This document shows, in pieces, positions 47,963 through 59,398 of a DNA stretch of 64,000 nucleotides. The stretch comes from Mixta theicola (GTDB lineage Bacteria; Pseudomonadota; Gammaproteobacteria; Enterobacterales; Enterobacteriaceae), in assembly GCF_002895925.1 (NCBI RefSeq), contig NZ_NWUO01000004.1, positions 186,001-250,000 of the forward strand, written 5' to 3'. Every line of letters starts with the position of its first letter. Position 1 is the stretch's first letter. Position numbers and translations under genes: made by a program. The notes beneath the pieces are model-generated. The model was not told where the DNA came from. It saw only the letters and a list, made by a program, of their open reading frames with translations, and ran no database searches.

Positions 47963-49453
47963 ATGCAACAAGCGATTAAAATAGCGCCGCGCGATAACGT
48001 CGCCGTTGCGCTCAGCGATCTGGATGAAGGTAGCGCGCTGACGCTGGATGACGTTACCGTCACGTTGCGTCAGCCGGTAGCTCGCGGCCATAAGTTTGCG
48101 CTGCGCTCGATCGCCGTCGATGAGCACGTGATCAAGTATGGATTGCCGATCGGCCACGCCACGCAGCCGATCGCCGCAGGCGAGCATGTTCATGCGCAAA
48201 ATGCGCGTACCAATCTCAGCGATCTGGACGAATATCAATACCAGCCCGATTTTATTACGCTGCCGCCGCAGGCCGCCGATCGTGAAGTACAGGTTTACCG
48301 CCGCGCTAACGGCGAGGTTGGCATTCGTAATGAGCTGTGGATATTGCCGACCGTCGGCTGCGTCAACGGCATTGCACGTCAGATCCTGCAGCGCTTTTTG
48401 CGTGAAAGCGACGATGCCGCCGGTATCGATGGCGTCCATCTGTTCAGCCATCCCTTCGGCTGTTCACAGCTCGGTCAGGATCATGAGAATACCCGCACCA
48501 TGCTGCAAAATATGGTGCGTCATCCGAATGCCGGCGCGGTGCTGGTGATTGGCCTGGGCTGCGAGAACAATCAGGTTGATGCGTTTCGCGATACGCTGGG
48601 CGGCTACGACAGCGATCGCGTCAGTTTTATGATCTGCCAGCAGCAGCAGGATGAGGTCGAGGCGGGGCTGGAACGCCTGCATCAGCTTTATCAAACGATG
48701 CGCCACGATCGGCGCCAGCCGGGAAGGCTGAGCGAGTTGAAATTCGGTCTGGAATGCGGCGGCTCAGACGGCTTCTCTGGCATTACCGCCAATCCGCTGC
48801 TGGGACGCTTTTCCGATCGGACGATCGCTAACGGCGGCACCACCGTCCTCACCGAGGTGCCGGAGATGTTTGGCGCCGAACGGATCCTGATGAGCCGCTG
48901 TCGCGACGAGGCGACATTTGAAAAAACGGTAGCGATGATTAACGACTTCAAACGTTACTTTATTGCCCATCAGCAGCCGATTTATGAAAACCCGTCGCCG
49001 GGCAATAAGGCGGGCGGCATTACGACGCTGGAAGAGAAATCGCTGGGCTGTACGCAAAAAGCCGGGCAGAGCCAGGTAGTGGATGTGCTGAAGTATGGCG
49101 AGCGTCTGCGTCAGCCGGGGCTGAATCTGCTGAGCGCACCGGGCAACGATGCGGTCGCCACCAGCGCGCTGGCGGGAGCGGGCTGTCATATGGTGCTGTT
49201 TACCACCGGGCGCGGCACGCCCTACGGCGGGTTTGTGCCAACGGTAAAAATTGCCACCAATAGCGAACTGGCGGAACGCAAGCCGCACTGGATCGATTTT
49301 AACGCCGGTCCGCTGGTGCTGGATACGCCGATGGAGGCGCTGCTGGAGCGCTTTGTTGACTATATCGTTGAGGTGGCTAACGGCAGGCTTACCAATAATG
49401 AGCGCAACGACTTCCGCGAGCTGGCGATCTTTAAAAGCGGGGTCACGCTGTGA
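47963..49453 (+). CDS. uxaA: UxaA, altronate dehydratase
   Basis: 496 residues. An N-terminal SAF domain (about 10-85) precedes the iron-dependent dehydratase domain with FGLECGGSDGFSGITANP, the HPFGCSQLG block and KAGGITTLEEKSLGC, which carry conserved cysteines. It dehydrates altronate to 2-keto-3-deoxygluconate, which then needs KdgK and Eda outside the window. The last codons are reiterated downstream in two further 68-bp copies. Confidence 0.96.
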   Translation: MQQAIKIAPRDNVAVALSDLDEGSALTLDDVTVTLRQPVARGHKFALRSIAVDEHVIKYGLPIGHATQPIAAGEHVHAQNARTNLSDLDEYQYQPDFITLPPQAADREVQVYRRANGEVGIRNELWILPTVGCVNGIARQILQRFLRESDDAAGIDGVHLFSHPFGCSQLGQDHENTRTMLQNMVRHPNAGAVLVIGLGCENNQVDAFRDTLGGYDSDRVSFMICQQQQDEVEAGLERLHQLYQTMRHDRRQPGRLSELKFGLECGGSDGFSGITANPLLGRFSDRTIANGGTTVLTEVPEMFGAERILMSRCRDEATFEKTVAMINDFKRYFIAHQQPIYENPSPGNKAGGITTLEEKSLGCTQKAGQSQVVDVLKYGERLRQPGLNLLSAPGNDAVATSALAGAGCHMVLFTTGRGTPYGGFVPTVKIATNSELAERKPHWIDFNAGPLVLDTPMEALLERFVDYIVEVANGRLTNNERNDFRELAIFKSGVTL

Positions 49454-49594
49454 GCCAGCCCAACAATTAATGCAACGGTCTTCGCGAACGGGCGATCTGT
49501 AAAAGCGGCATTACGCTGCAAGTCAGCCCAACAATCAATGCAACGATCTTCGCGAACGGGCGATCTTTAAAAATGATGTCACGCTGTAAGTCAT
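49406..49594 (+). repeat. 68-bp tandem reiteration of the uxaA 3' end (about 2.8 copies)
   Basis: Copy 1 (49406-49473) contains the last 16 codons of uxaA, its stop and 20 bases beyond. Copy 2 (49474-49541) and the partial copy 3 (49542 to about 49594) repeat it with the same 68-base period and scattered substitutions. Copies 2 and 3 share differences from copy 1 (TCTTCGCGAACGGGCGATCT), so they arose by a second duplication of an already diverged unit. Only copy 1 is coding. Confidence 0.92.
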
Positions 49595-49619
49595 AAAAAG
49601 CGACGAGGTTGCCTGACTG

Positions 49620-49787
49620 GGGTCGCCTCAAACAGCTGAAGCTAAGGCGACGGAAGGCCAGGCAGAAGAGTAAAGCGTCCCGCGCCATGGACGGCGCGGG
49701 CCGAGCTGTCAGGGATGACGCTGTTTGCGTCTTTACGATCGGCCTGGCCTCCCGGCGCGGACACCTGGTCTTCTTAAGAGGCGACCC
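49620..49787. mobile_element. Palindromic element with 10-bp terminal inverted repeats (MITE/ERIC-like)
   Basis: The ends are GGGTCGCCTC (49620-49629) and its exact reverse complement GAGGCGACCC (49778-49787). Inside, further arms pair imperfectly (GGAAGGCCAGGC with GGCCTGGCCTCC), and the centre holds a perfect 8-bp hairpin CCCGCGCC / GGCGCGGG. It has no coding capacity. The nested palindrome resembles short non-autonomous intergenic repeats of Enterobacterales, but I cannot name the family. Confidence 0.65.
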
Positions 49788-49850
49788 AACGGCAGAACGC
49801 CCCAGCGACCTAAAGTCAGAGGCGCCCCAACGAAAGAGGCGACCCAACGG
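49778..49850 (+). repeat. Short direct repeats of GAGGCGACCCAACG
   Basis: GAGGCGACCCAACGGC occurs at 49778 and again at 49836, with a variant GAGGCGCCCCAACGA at about 49819. The outermost copies duplicate the right end of the palindromic element, suggesting slippage or imprecise duplication at its border. Confidence 0.7.
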
Positions 49851-49893
49851 CCACCTCTGTAATCGCACTTGTTTACGCTGTAGCCACAAGCGG

Positions 49894-51144
49894 TTAGCTA
49901 AGGCTCTTCGTTGCCGTGCGCTGCTCTTCCGCCTGACAAACCGCCGCGGTAAACAGAATATCGGTGGAGGAGTTCAGCGCGGTTTCCGCCGAATCCTGCA
50001 GTACGCCGATAATAAAGCCCACCGCGACCACCTGCATGGCGACATCATTAGGAATACCAAACATATTACACGCCACCGGGATCAGCAGCAGCGAGCCGCC
50101 CGCCACGCCGGATGCGCCACAGGCGCACAGCGAAGCGACCAGACTGAGCAGCACGGCGGTCGGCACGTCAACATGAATACCCAGCGTATTCACCGCCGCC
50201 AGCGTCAGCACGGTAATAGTGATGGCAGCGCCTGCCATACTGATGGTTGCGCCCAGCGGAATGGAAACCGAGTAGGTATCTTCATCCAGATTCAGCTTTT
50301 TCGCCAACGCCATATTCACCGGGATATTGGCCGCCGAACTGCGGGTAAAGAAAGCGGTTACGCCACTTTCACGCAGGCAGGTAAACACCAGCGGATAAGG
50401 ATTACGACGGATTTTCCACCAGGCCAGAATCGGGTTAAATACCAGCGCCATCAGCAACATACAGCCAATCAGCAGGATAAGCAGATGGGCATAATCCCAC
50501 AGCGCGGAGAAGCCGGTAGAGGCCAGAATCGAGGCGACCAGGCCAAAAATACCCAGCGGCGCGCAGCGGATCACTATGCGCACCATCCAGGTGACCGCGT
50601 TGGAAGCGTCGTTTAGCAGCTGTTTAGTGGTATCGCTGCTGTGGCGGAAGGCGATGCCTAAACCCACTGCCCAGACCAGGATGCCGATATAGTTGGCATG
50701 CATGAGAGCATCAATCGGATTAGCCACCATGCTCATCAGCAGACCGTTTAATACCTCACTGATGCCGGACGGCGGGGTGATTTCCGTTTGTGCCGCGCTC
50801 AGGGTCAGCACCTGTGGATAGAGGTAACTGCAAACCACAGCGACCACTGCCGCAAAGAACGTGCTCAGAATATAGAGGAAGATAATCGGGCGGATATTAC
50901 TTTTTTGCCCCTGCTTGTGATTAGCAATCGAAGCAATGACCAGCAGCAGCACCAGCATCGGCGCTACCGCCTTCAGCGCGCTCACAAACAGCGAGCCAAG
51001 CAGACCCACCGCCAGCGCCATATCTTTTGAGAACCAGGCGAGCGCAATACCGGCCACCAGGCCAACCATAATTTGTTTTACCAGACTGCCGCCCAGCAGG
51101 CGCGCAATCAGCGTGGAAGAACTTTTTTCCATCATCAGAACCAT
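49894..51144 (-). CDS. sstT: SstT, Na+/serine-threonine symporter
   Basis: 416 residues of the DAACS family, with eight or nine membrane segments and two hairpins. Conserved segments match E. coli Sst[69 protein letters not shown] and the C-terminal [16 protein letters not shown]. Alternative ATG starts lie three and four codons downstream; the ribosome site is weak, so the first few residues are uncertain. Confidence 0.94.
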   Translation of the reverse strand: MVLMMEKSSSTLIARLLGGSLVKQIMVGLVAGIALAWFSKDMALAVGLLGSLFVSALKAVAPMLVLLLVIASIANHKQGQKSNIRPIIFLYILSTFFAAVVAVVCSYLYPQVLTLSAAQTEITPPSGISEVLNGLLMSMVANPIDALMHANYIGILVWAVGLGIAFRHSSDTTKQLLNDASNAVTWMVRIVIRCAPLGIFGLVASILASTGFSALWDYAHLLILLIGCMLLMALVFNPILAWWKIRRNPYPLVFTCLRESGVTAFFTRSSAANIPVNMALAKKLNLDEDTYSVSIPLGATISMAGAAITITVLTLAAVNTLGIHVDVPTAVLLSLVASLCACGASGVAGGSLLLIPVACNMFGIPNDVAMQVVAVGFIIGVLQDSAETALNSSTDILFTAAVCQAEEQRTATKSLS

Positions 51145-51375
51145 TAATAGTTATTGTGGCCGCCGTTGCCTTATCGGACCACGAACGGCATGAGTGTTTG
51201 CCTGGGGGAGTATAAAGAAATGCGATAACAGGAAAAGCAGAAATTATGGCTATTAGGGTGGGATCGAATTTTTTTGTTTCTGTTTATTGGAATTGTGACA
51301 GTGATTACAATTGTTTAATTTTATATAAGCGGAATATTCAACGGGACGCTAAGCGCCCCGCAGCATATTACTTTG

Positions 51376-52353
51376 TTACTCTGTTTTGCTTATTTTATGG
51401 CGATCGTTTCGGTGATTAACCCAGGCATTGATCAGTAGCGTCAGGCCAAGAATGGTCCCAACCACGCCCAGCGAGATCGCAACCGGAATATGCCAGATAT
51501 TGACCATCAGCATCTTGATACCGATAAACACCAGCACAATCGCCAGGCCATACTTCAGCATTGAGAAGCGCTCCGCCACGCTCGCCAGCAGAAAGTACAT
51601 GGCGCGCAGGCCGAGGATCGCGAACAGGTTAGACGTCAGCACAATAAAGGGATCGGTGGTAACGGCAAAAATAGCCGGAATACTGTCAACAGCGAAGATT
51701 ATGTCGCTCAGCTCCACCATAATCAGCACCAGCAGCAGCGGCGTAGCGTACAGCAGGCCGTTGCGGCGAACGAAAAACTTCTCGCCTTCAAGTTTATCCG
51801 TCATGCGTAAATGGCTGCGCAGCCAGCGCACAACCGGTTTATCGCCCACTGAATTTTCATTATCCGCTTTGCTGAACGCCATTTTGAGCCCGGTAAGCAG
51901 CAGGAAGGCGCCGAACAGATAAAGGATCCAGCTAAACTGGGTGACCAGCCAGCTGCCGGCAAAAATCATAATGGTACGCAGCACAATCGCGCCCAGCACG
52001 CCATAAATCAGCACCCGGCGCTGCCAGGCCGCCGGCACGGCGAAATAACCGAACAGCATCAGCCAGACAAAAACGTTATCCACGGCCAGCGCTTTTTCCA
52101 GCACATAGCCGGTCAAAAACGCCATGGTTTGCGTATTCGCCATTTCACGGCCGACAGCGCCATCGAGATACCACCAAAAAGCGGTGGCAAAAAGCAGGGA
52201 AACAGAAACCCAGATCAGCGACCAGGCCGCCGCTTGCTTAAGCGTCATGGTCTGCGCGCCGCGCCGTCCCTGTAAAAAGAGATCAATCGCCAGCATGAGC
52301 AGCACGACAACGGCAAAGCTGCCCCAGAGTAACGGTGTGCCAACGGTTTGCAT
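51376..52353 (-). CDS. alx: Alx, TerC-family manganese exporter
   Basis: 325 residues with nine or so transmembrane helices and the TerC signatures [18 protein letters not shown] and [19 protein letters not shown], whose acidic residues bind metal. In E. coli Alx is induced by alkaline pH and manganese through an upstream riboswitch-like leader and exports Mn2+. The same leader is visible here. Confidence 0.95.
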   Translation of the reverse strand: MQTVGTPLLWGSFAVVVLLMLAIDLFLQGRRGAQTMTLKQAAAWSLIWVSVSLLFATAFWWYLDGAVGREMANTQTMAFLTGYVLEKALAVDNVFVWLMLFGYFAVPAAWQRRVLIYGVLGAIVLRTIMIFAGSWLVTQFSWILYLFGAFLLLTGLKMAFSKADNENSVGDKPVVRWLRSHLRMTDKLEGEKFFVRRNGLLYATPLLLVLIMVELSDIIFAVDSIPAIFAVTTDPFIVLTSNLFAILGLRAMYFLLASVAERFSMLKYGLAIVLVFIGIKMLMVNIWHIPVAISLGVVGTILGLTLLINAWVNHRNDRHKISKTE

Positions 52354-52419
52354 AAAAATATCCTGTCAGTAAACAAAAACGGCCAACGTCGGAAGAGGTC
52401 AGCCGTGCTGTTTACTGCA

Positions 52420-52545
52420 AGCAAAGCCCCGCCTTCCGGCAAGGTCTCACTTACAACGCAGAAAAAATTCCGGGTTGCCCGATGACCGGATGCGTAACGC
52501 ATCGTAATGACGATCGATCGGCTAACAAGTTACTCCCCTTTGCTG
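52420..52545 (-). promoter_or_regulatory. yybP-ykoY family manganese/pH-responsive leader (PRE element) of alx
   Basis: On the minus strand the leader begins AAAGGGGAGTAACTTG, with the diagnostic GGGGAGUA, and ends with GTGAGACCTTGCCGGAAGGC, the conserved second half of the yybP-ykoY aptamer that pairs with it. Boundaries are approximate; about 65 bases of expression platform follow before the alx ATG. The rest of the 52354-52612 gap carries the promoter. Confidence 0.88.
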
Positions 52546-52612
52546 CAGGGAAAGATAGAAGGACGCAGGGCAATAAGCAACGCGTTCAGTGTAATTTTTT
52601 GAAATATTTACA

Positions 52613-53605
52613 CTAGCTGGCTCGGTTTTCTTTATCAGCTGGAAAAACGACGCCGGTCTGGCGCCGGATTTCAGTCAGCAGGCGCGCCGTGCTGCGTGCC
52701 AGCGCCAGCCCAGGATGCTCAATTTGCCGCTCAGCGATCCGCCCGGCGAACTGCTCCGCTTCATAGCGCATCGTATTACTGTGCTGCGCTGGCGTCAGAT
52801 CCTGCGCTGTGCCGCCGCGCGGGATAAGGGTAATGCGCTGCACTTCAGACAGCTTTTCTATCACCAGCGATCCCGCTTCGCCCTGAATTTCGCTGGGAAC
52901 GTGCGAGTCGCTGACTTTTGAATGCAGCAGCGTGACGTCAAAATCGCCGTAGTGCATGATCACCGAACCGTGCGCATCAACGCCGCTCTCCAGCAGCGTG
53001 GCCTGCGCCTGAACCCGCTGAGGCTCGCCCCACAGCGCCAGCGCGCTGGCCAGACAGTAATAGCCAATATCCATAATCGAGCCGTTGGACCAGCGAGGAT
53101 CGAAAGTATTGGGTTGTTCGCCGTTCAGATAACGCGGATAGCGGGAAGAGTACTGGCAGTAGTTGAACAGCACTTTACGCAGCCTGCCAAGCTGCGGCAG
53201 GGCCTGCCGGATAACCTGAAAACCCGGCAGGCAGGCGGTTTTAAACGCCTCAAACAGTACCACTTGATTTTCAGCGGCGCAGGCGATCATTTGCTCAGCT
53301 TCCTGCAGGTTAGAGGCCAGCGGTTTTTCACACATCACATGCTTTTTATGACGCATAAACAGCTGCGCCTGCTCGCAGTGCAGGGCGTTAGGGCTGGCGA
53401 TATAAACCGCATCGATCTCAGCACAGGCCGCCATCTGCTCCAGTGAAATAAACAGATGCTCGGCCGGACACTCTTTAGCGAAAGCCAGCGCCTGTTCCAG
53501 CGTGCGCGAGTAAATGGCGGTCAGCGTCATTTTGCCGGTTTGATGGGCGGCCTCGACAAACTGCCGGGTAATCCAGTTAGTGCCTACAATAGCGAAGCGA
53601 ATCAT
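52613..53605 (-). CDS. ygjR: YgjR, Gfo/Idh/MocA-family oxidoreductase
   Basis: 330 residues with an N-terminal Rossmann domain (FAIVGTNWITRQFVEAA) and the family motif CEKPLASN near residue 95. It closely follows E. coli YgjR, which sits beside alx in the same orientation. It is probably an NAD(P)-dependent sugar or polyol dehydrogenase; the substrate is unknown. Confidence 0.93.
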   Translation of the reverse strand: MIRFAIVGTNWITRQFVEAAHQTGKMTLTAIYSRTLEQALAFAKECPAEHLFISLEQMAACAEIDAVYIASPNALHCEQAQLFMRHKKHVMCEKPLASNLQEAEQMIACAAENQVVLFEAFKTACLPGFQVIRQALPQLGRLRKVLFNYCQYSSRYPRYLNGEQPNTFDPRWSNGSIMDIGYYCLASALALWGEPQRVQAQATLLESGVDAHGSVIMHYGDFDVTLLHSKVSDSHVPSEIQGEAGSLVIEKLSEVQRITLIPRGGTAQDLTPAQHSNTMRYEAEQFAGRIAERQIEHPGLALARSTARLLTEIRRQTGVVFPADKENRAS

Positions 53606-53763
53606 AAAAATTCCAACTCCCGATCCTGAGTGAAGAAGAGCAGAGTAGCATGCGCGTTTGGTTGCGCCACGGCAAAGCGCGGTTGCTGATTTGATCCTGC
53701 GATCCGCCTTCCAATATGATGGCCTCTTTTCCGGATGCAGGAACCGTAACAGAAGGATGCGAT

Positions 53764-55449
53764 GTGAGCGTTAAACATGTTCTTAACTGGACCACTATTT
53801 TGGTCGCGATCCCGGTAGGCTGTGCGGCATCGCTGGTAACGCTGGGCTTTCGTCATCTGATTGAGCTGATTAATCAGTTACTGTTTCATACCGATCGCGA
53901 TATTACCGTGGCGATGACCGTCTGGCCCTGGTATTGCTGGCCGCTGATCGTGGGGCTGGGCGGGGCGATCGCCGGTTTTTTTCTGCGCTATGCCATCAGC
54001 CTGGAACGTCAGCAAACCAGTAAAACCGACTATCTGGACGTTATTAACGCCCGGCTGGACGCGGTGCCAACCAGAACCTCGCTGTTTCGTGCGCTCTCAT
54101 CGATTGCCAGTATCGGCAGCGGCGCTTCTATCGGTAAAGAAGGGCCGATGGTGCAGCTTTCCGCGCTGTGCGGCAGCCTGATGGGGCGTTTTTGCTTTAA
54201 ATCTGTCGCTATTAATAACAGTGAAATCGTGGCGATGGCCGCCGCCGCCGGGCTGGCCTCGGTTTATCATGCGCCGCTGGCCTCGGCGATTTTCGTTGCG
54301 GAGATCGCCTTTGGCATCACGGCGCTGCAGCGGCTGATCCCGCTGATTATTGCGGCGGCGACGGCGGTAATGACCATGTGGTCGCTGGGGCTGCGCAATG
54401 CGCTTTATCCCTTTGCCGACGTACGGTTTCAGCTGGATCCGACTACGCTGCTGTTGACGGTCGCGATTGGCCTGTTGTCCGGCCTGCTCGGCTGGCTGCT
54501 GATTAGAATGATTGGCCGTAGCAGGCAGCTGTTCTCTTATATTCAGTCGCTGCCGCTGCGTCTTGGATTAGGAGGCCTGCTGGTGGGGGCGCTGGCGCTG
54601 GTCTCTACCGATATTCTTGGCAACGGGTATGAAGTGATTGTGAAGATTATGGCCGGACATTATCTGCTGCCCACGCTGTTACTGCTGCTGGTGTTAAAAA
54701 TGAGCGCCACGGCGCTGTCGGTGGGCTCGAACGCGGTGGGCGGGCTGTTTACGCCCTCGCTGCTGGTGGGCGCGCTGCTGGGAGTGATTATCGCCACGCT
54801 GGCGCTACAGGCCGGGCTGCCGGTTAGCAATACGCTACTGTTTGCGGTAGTGGGCATGGGCGCGGTGCTGGCTGCGGTCAGTCAGGCGCCGCTGATGGCG
54901 ATGTTGATGGCGCTGGAAATGACGCTCAACAGCAGCCTGCTGTTTCCGATCATGATCGCTACCGTGCTGGCAGCGATGGTCGCCTGGCGTTTGCAGGCCG
55001 CCAGCACCTATCCGGTGGTGACGCAGCATTTTAATCGCGCTGACGCCAAGCTGGATTTTGATAACAGCATTATCGAGCAGCTTATTGTGCCCGGCGCTGC
55101 TTTACAGCCGCATGAGTCGGTAGGGCGCGCGCTGGCGGTCAGCTCGCTAAAAAAAGAGCGCTATGTCTATGTGATTAATGACCTGGGCCATTTTCTCGGC
55201 GTGGTCTCGATTCACGATATTTCCCGAAAAATTCTTGACCGTGAAATTACGCTCGATTCGCCGGTTATTCTGGTGATGGACGCACAGTTTCCCTGCGTGT
55301 TCCGCAATCAGACGATCCGCGAAGGTTGGGAAGCCTTTGCACAGGTCACGCTGGAACGCCTGCCGGTATTAAATAACCCGCAGGATCGCAAATATCTCGG
55401 CGTGTTAACCAAAACCAGCCTGATTAGAAAGGCGAAAGATTTTATTTAA
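53764..55449 (+). CDS. ClC-family chloride channel/antiporter with C-terminal CBS pair
   Basis: 561 residues from the GTG at 53764, which has AGAAGGA seven bases upstream; an ATG 16 codons earlier is less likely. ClC selectivity motifs are GSGASIGKEGP (about 118-128, with the gating Glu) and GGLFTPSLLVG (about 326), plus about ten helices. The last 120 residues form two CBS domains (FLGVVSIHDISRK; KYLGVLTKTSLIRK), which regulate by nucleotide binding in other ClCs and are absent from E. coli ClcA and ClcB. It occupies the site of ygjQ in E. coli. Its stop overlaps the convergent ygjP end by four bases. Confidence 0.9.
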   Translation: MSVKHVLNWTTILVAIPVGCAASLVTLGFRHLIELINQLLFHTDRDITVAMTVWPWYCWPLIVGLGGAIAGFFLRYAISLERQQTSKTDYLDVINARLDAVPTRTSLFRALSSIASIGSGASIGKEGPMVQLSALCGSLMGRFCFKSVAINNSEIVAMAAAAGLASVYHAPLASAIFVAEIAFGITALQRLIPLIIAAATAVMTMWSLGLRNALYPFADVRFQLDPTTLLLTVAIGLLSGLLGWLLIRMIGRSRQLFSYIQSLPLRLGLGGLLVGALALVSTDILGNGYEVIVKIMAGHYLLPTLLLLLVLKMSATALSVGSNAVGGLFTPSLLVGALLGVIIATLALQAGLPVSNTLLFAVVGMGAVLAAVSQAPLMAMLMALEMTLNSSLLFPIMIATVLAAMVAWRLQAASTYPVVTQHFNRADAKLDFDNSIIEQLIVPGAALQPHESVGRALAVSSLKKERYVYVINDLGHFLGVVSIHDISRKILDREITLDSPVILVMDAQFPCVFRNQTIREGWEAFAQVTLERLPVLNNPQDRKYLGVLTKTSLIRKAKDFI

Positions 55450-55949
55450 CCGGCGTTGCCTGACAGCGCCTGATGAGTCAGCCACAGTCGGGTATCAAAC
55501 TCCAGCTGATGATAGTCCGGCTCCATATAACAGCAGAGCTGGTAAAAAGCTTTGTTGTGCTCTTTCTCTTTGATATGCGCCAGCTCATGCACCACGATCA
55601 TCCGCAGAAAAGCTTCCGGCGCCTGGCGGAACAGCGTCGCAACGCGAATCTCCGCGCGGGCTTTCAGCTTGCCGCCCTGCACCTGCGACACCGCGGTATG
55701 CAGGCCAAGCGCATGTTTTATCACGCGGATTTTGCTGTCATAGATCACTTTATTGAGCGGCGCGGCGTTGCGTAAATAGCGGTTTTTTAGCGCCAGCGTA
55801 TAGTCATACAGCGCTTTGTCGCTGGTGATGCTGTGCATTGCGGGATAGCGCTGTTGCAACACCTCGCCAAGGCGTTGCCGATCGATAAGATCCTGAACCT
55901 GGCGCAGCAGCGTTTCGGGATAGCCCTGCAGATAAATTAACGACGACAT
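55446..55949 (-). CDS. ygjP: YgjP, zinc metallopeptidase-like protein (DUF45/WLM)
   Basis: 167 residues from MSSLIYLQGYPETLL; the frame extends 31 codons into the rlmG promoter region without similarity. The zinc-binding motif VVHELAHIKEKEHNKAFYQL (HExxH plus a downstream His) is intact. Its role is unknown. It is divergent from rlmG. Confidence 0.92.
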   Translation of the reverse strand: MSSLIYLQGYPETLLRQVQDLIDRQRLGEVLQQRYPAMHSITSDKALYDYTLALKNRYLRNAAPLNKVIYDSKIRVIKHALGLHTAVSQVQGGKLKARAEIRVATLFRQAPEAFLRMIVVHELAHIKEKEHNKAFYQLCCYMEPDYHQLEFDTRLWLTHQALSGNAG

Positions 55950-56033
55950 GACGCGACTCGAATAAAAAGGCAGTATACTGCGCCCCCGCTTTCGGGGCGA
56001 AAAGATGCGCAATAGTACCACGCCGAGGAATCC

Positions 56034-57158
56034 ATGAGCCAATTAGAACTGAGCCAACGCACGCTGACCTTACACCGCTTCCCGCGTATGCAGGAGGAAA
56101 ACCCGCTGCAGGCGTGGGATTCGGCCGATGAGTATCTGCTGCAGCAAACGCTGCCTGCGCCGGAGCAGGGGCCGCTGCTGGTGTTTAACGACAGCTTCGG
56201 CGCGCTCGCCTGCGCGCTGGATCGTCCGCTCTACAGCATTAACGACTCATGGATTAGCCAGCAGGCGACGCGTCAAAACCTGCGCGATAATCAGCTGGAT
56301 GAGGATCGGGTTATCCTGCTTGACAGCATGGCGCCGCTGCCCGCCGCGCCCGCCTGCGTGCTGATTAAAATTCCCCGTACGCTGGCGCTGCTGGAGCATC
56401 AGCTGCGTCAACTGCGTGAGGTGGTGACGCCGGAAACGGTCATTATTGCCGGCGCGCGCGCGAAAGAGATCCATACCTCTACGCTGCAGCTGTTTGAACG
56501 TATTCTTGGCCCAACGAAAACCTCGCTGGCGTGGAAAAAAGCGCGCCTGGTTTACAGCACCTTTACGGATCCGGCACTGAAGCCGCAGGCGGAAACCCTG
56601 AGCTGGCCGCTGGATGGCACCGCGTATCAGATACACAATCATGCCAACGTTTTCTCCCGCAGCGGGCTGGACATTGGCGCGCGTTTCTTTATGCAGCATC
56701 TGCCGGATAATATCGCGGGCGAGATCGTCGATCTCGGCTGCGGCAACGGCGTGATTGGCCTGCTGGCGCTGGAAATGAATCCGCAGGCGGAGGTGCATTT
56801 TATTGATGAATCCTCGATGGCGATCGCCTCCAGCCGCATGAACGTTGAGCTTAACCGCCCGCAGGATATGGCGCGCAGCCACTTTCAGGTGAATAACGCG
56901 CTGAGCGGCTTTCCGGCCGATCGCCTGCATGCGGTGCTGTGTAATCCGCCTTTCCATCAGCAGAGCGCGATTACCGATCATATCGCCTGGCAGATGTTCC
57001 GTGACGCGCGCCGTTGCCTGCAGTATGGCGGCGAGCTGCGCATCGTGGGCAATCGCCATCTGGACTACTATCGCAAGATGAAAAAGCTGTTTGGCAACTG
57101 CACCACCGTTGCGTCAAATAACAAATTTGTGGTGCTGCGATCGGTGAAACTGCGTTGA
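56034..57158 (+). CDS. rlmG: RlmG, 23S rRNA m2G1835 methyltransferase
   Basis: 374 residues. A degenerate N-terminal methyltransferase-like domain is followed by the catalytic Rossmann domain with [17 protein letters not shown] (SAM site near 232-248) and the amino-methyltransferase motif CNPPFHQQ (near 304). It methylates N2 of G1835 in 23S rRNA. The order ygjP-rlmG-fadH matches E. coli. Confidence 0.95.
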   Translation: MSQLELSQRTLTLHRFPRMQEENPLQAWDSADEYLLQQTLPAPEQGPLLVFNDSFGALACALDRPLYSINDSWISQQATRQNLRDNQLDEDRVILLDSMAPLPAAPACVLIKIPRTLALLEHQLRQLREVVTPETVIIAGARAKEIHTSTLQLFERILGPTKTSLAWKKARLVYSTFTDPALKPQAETLSWPLDGTAYQIHNHANVFSRSGLDIGARFFMQHLPDNIAGEIVDLGCGNGVIGLLALEMNPQAEVHFIDESSMAIASSRMNVELNRPQDMARSHFQVNNALSGFPADRLHAVLCNPPFHQQSAITDHIAWQMFRDARRCLQYGGELRIVGNRHLDYYRKMKKLFGNCTTVASNNKFVVLRSVKLR

Positions 57159-57195
57159 GATTAGCCGGGCTTCCCCGCAGCCTGAACTGCGTTGA

Positions 57196-59235
<2,040 letters not shown>

Positions 59236-59343
59236 TTATTGTTGCGTGGTCGGATGAGTTGACTGTAGCGTTCACGGCAGGAAAGAAAAGCAGCAGCGGG
59301 TCAGGCTGTGAGATGTATCAAAAAAGCAGCGTGGCTGAAGCAA

Positions 59344-59378
59344 AACGCCTGCCCGACAAGCGGGGCAGGCGTTAAAAA
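59344..59378 (-). terminator. Terminator of the hybrid kinase gene
   Basis: An 11-bp stem AACGCCTGCCC / GGGCAGGCGTT with an 8-base loop, followed on the minus strand by TTTGC. It lies 26 bases past the kinase stop. Confidence 0.65.
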
Positions 59379-59398
59379 CAACGGAGCCTGAAGACCGG

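Noticed and set aside
49609-50616. 335-residue plus-strand frame
   Set aside because: It runs through the palindromic element and antisense to sstT; the peptide is basic, low in hydrophobic residues and matches nothing.
56247-57059. 270-residue minus-strand frame
   Set aside because: Antisense to rlmG, which carries both SAM and NPPF motifs.
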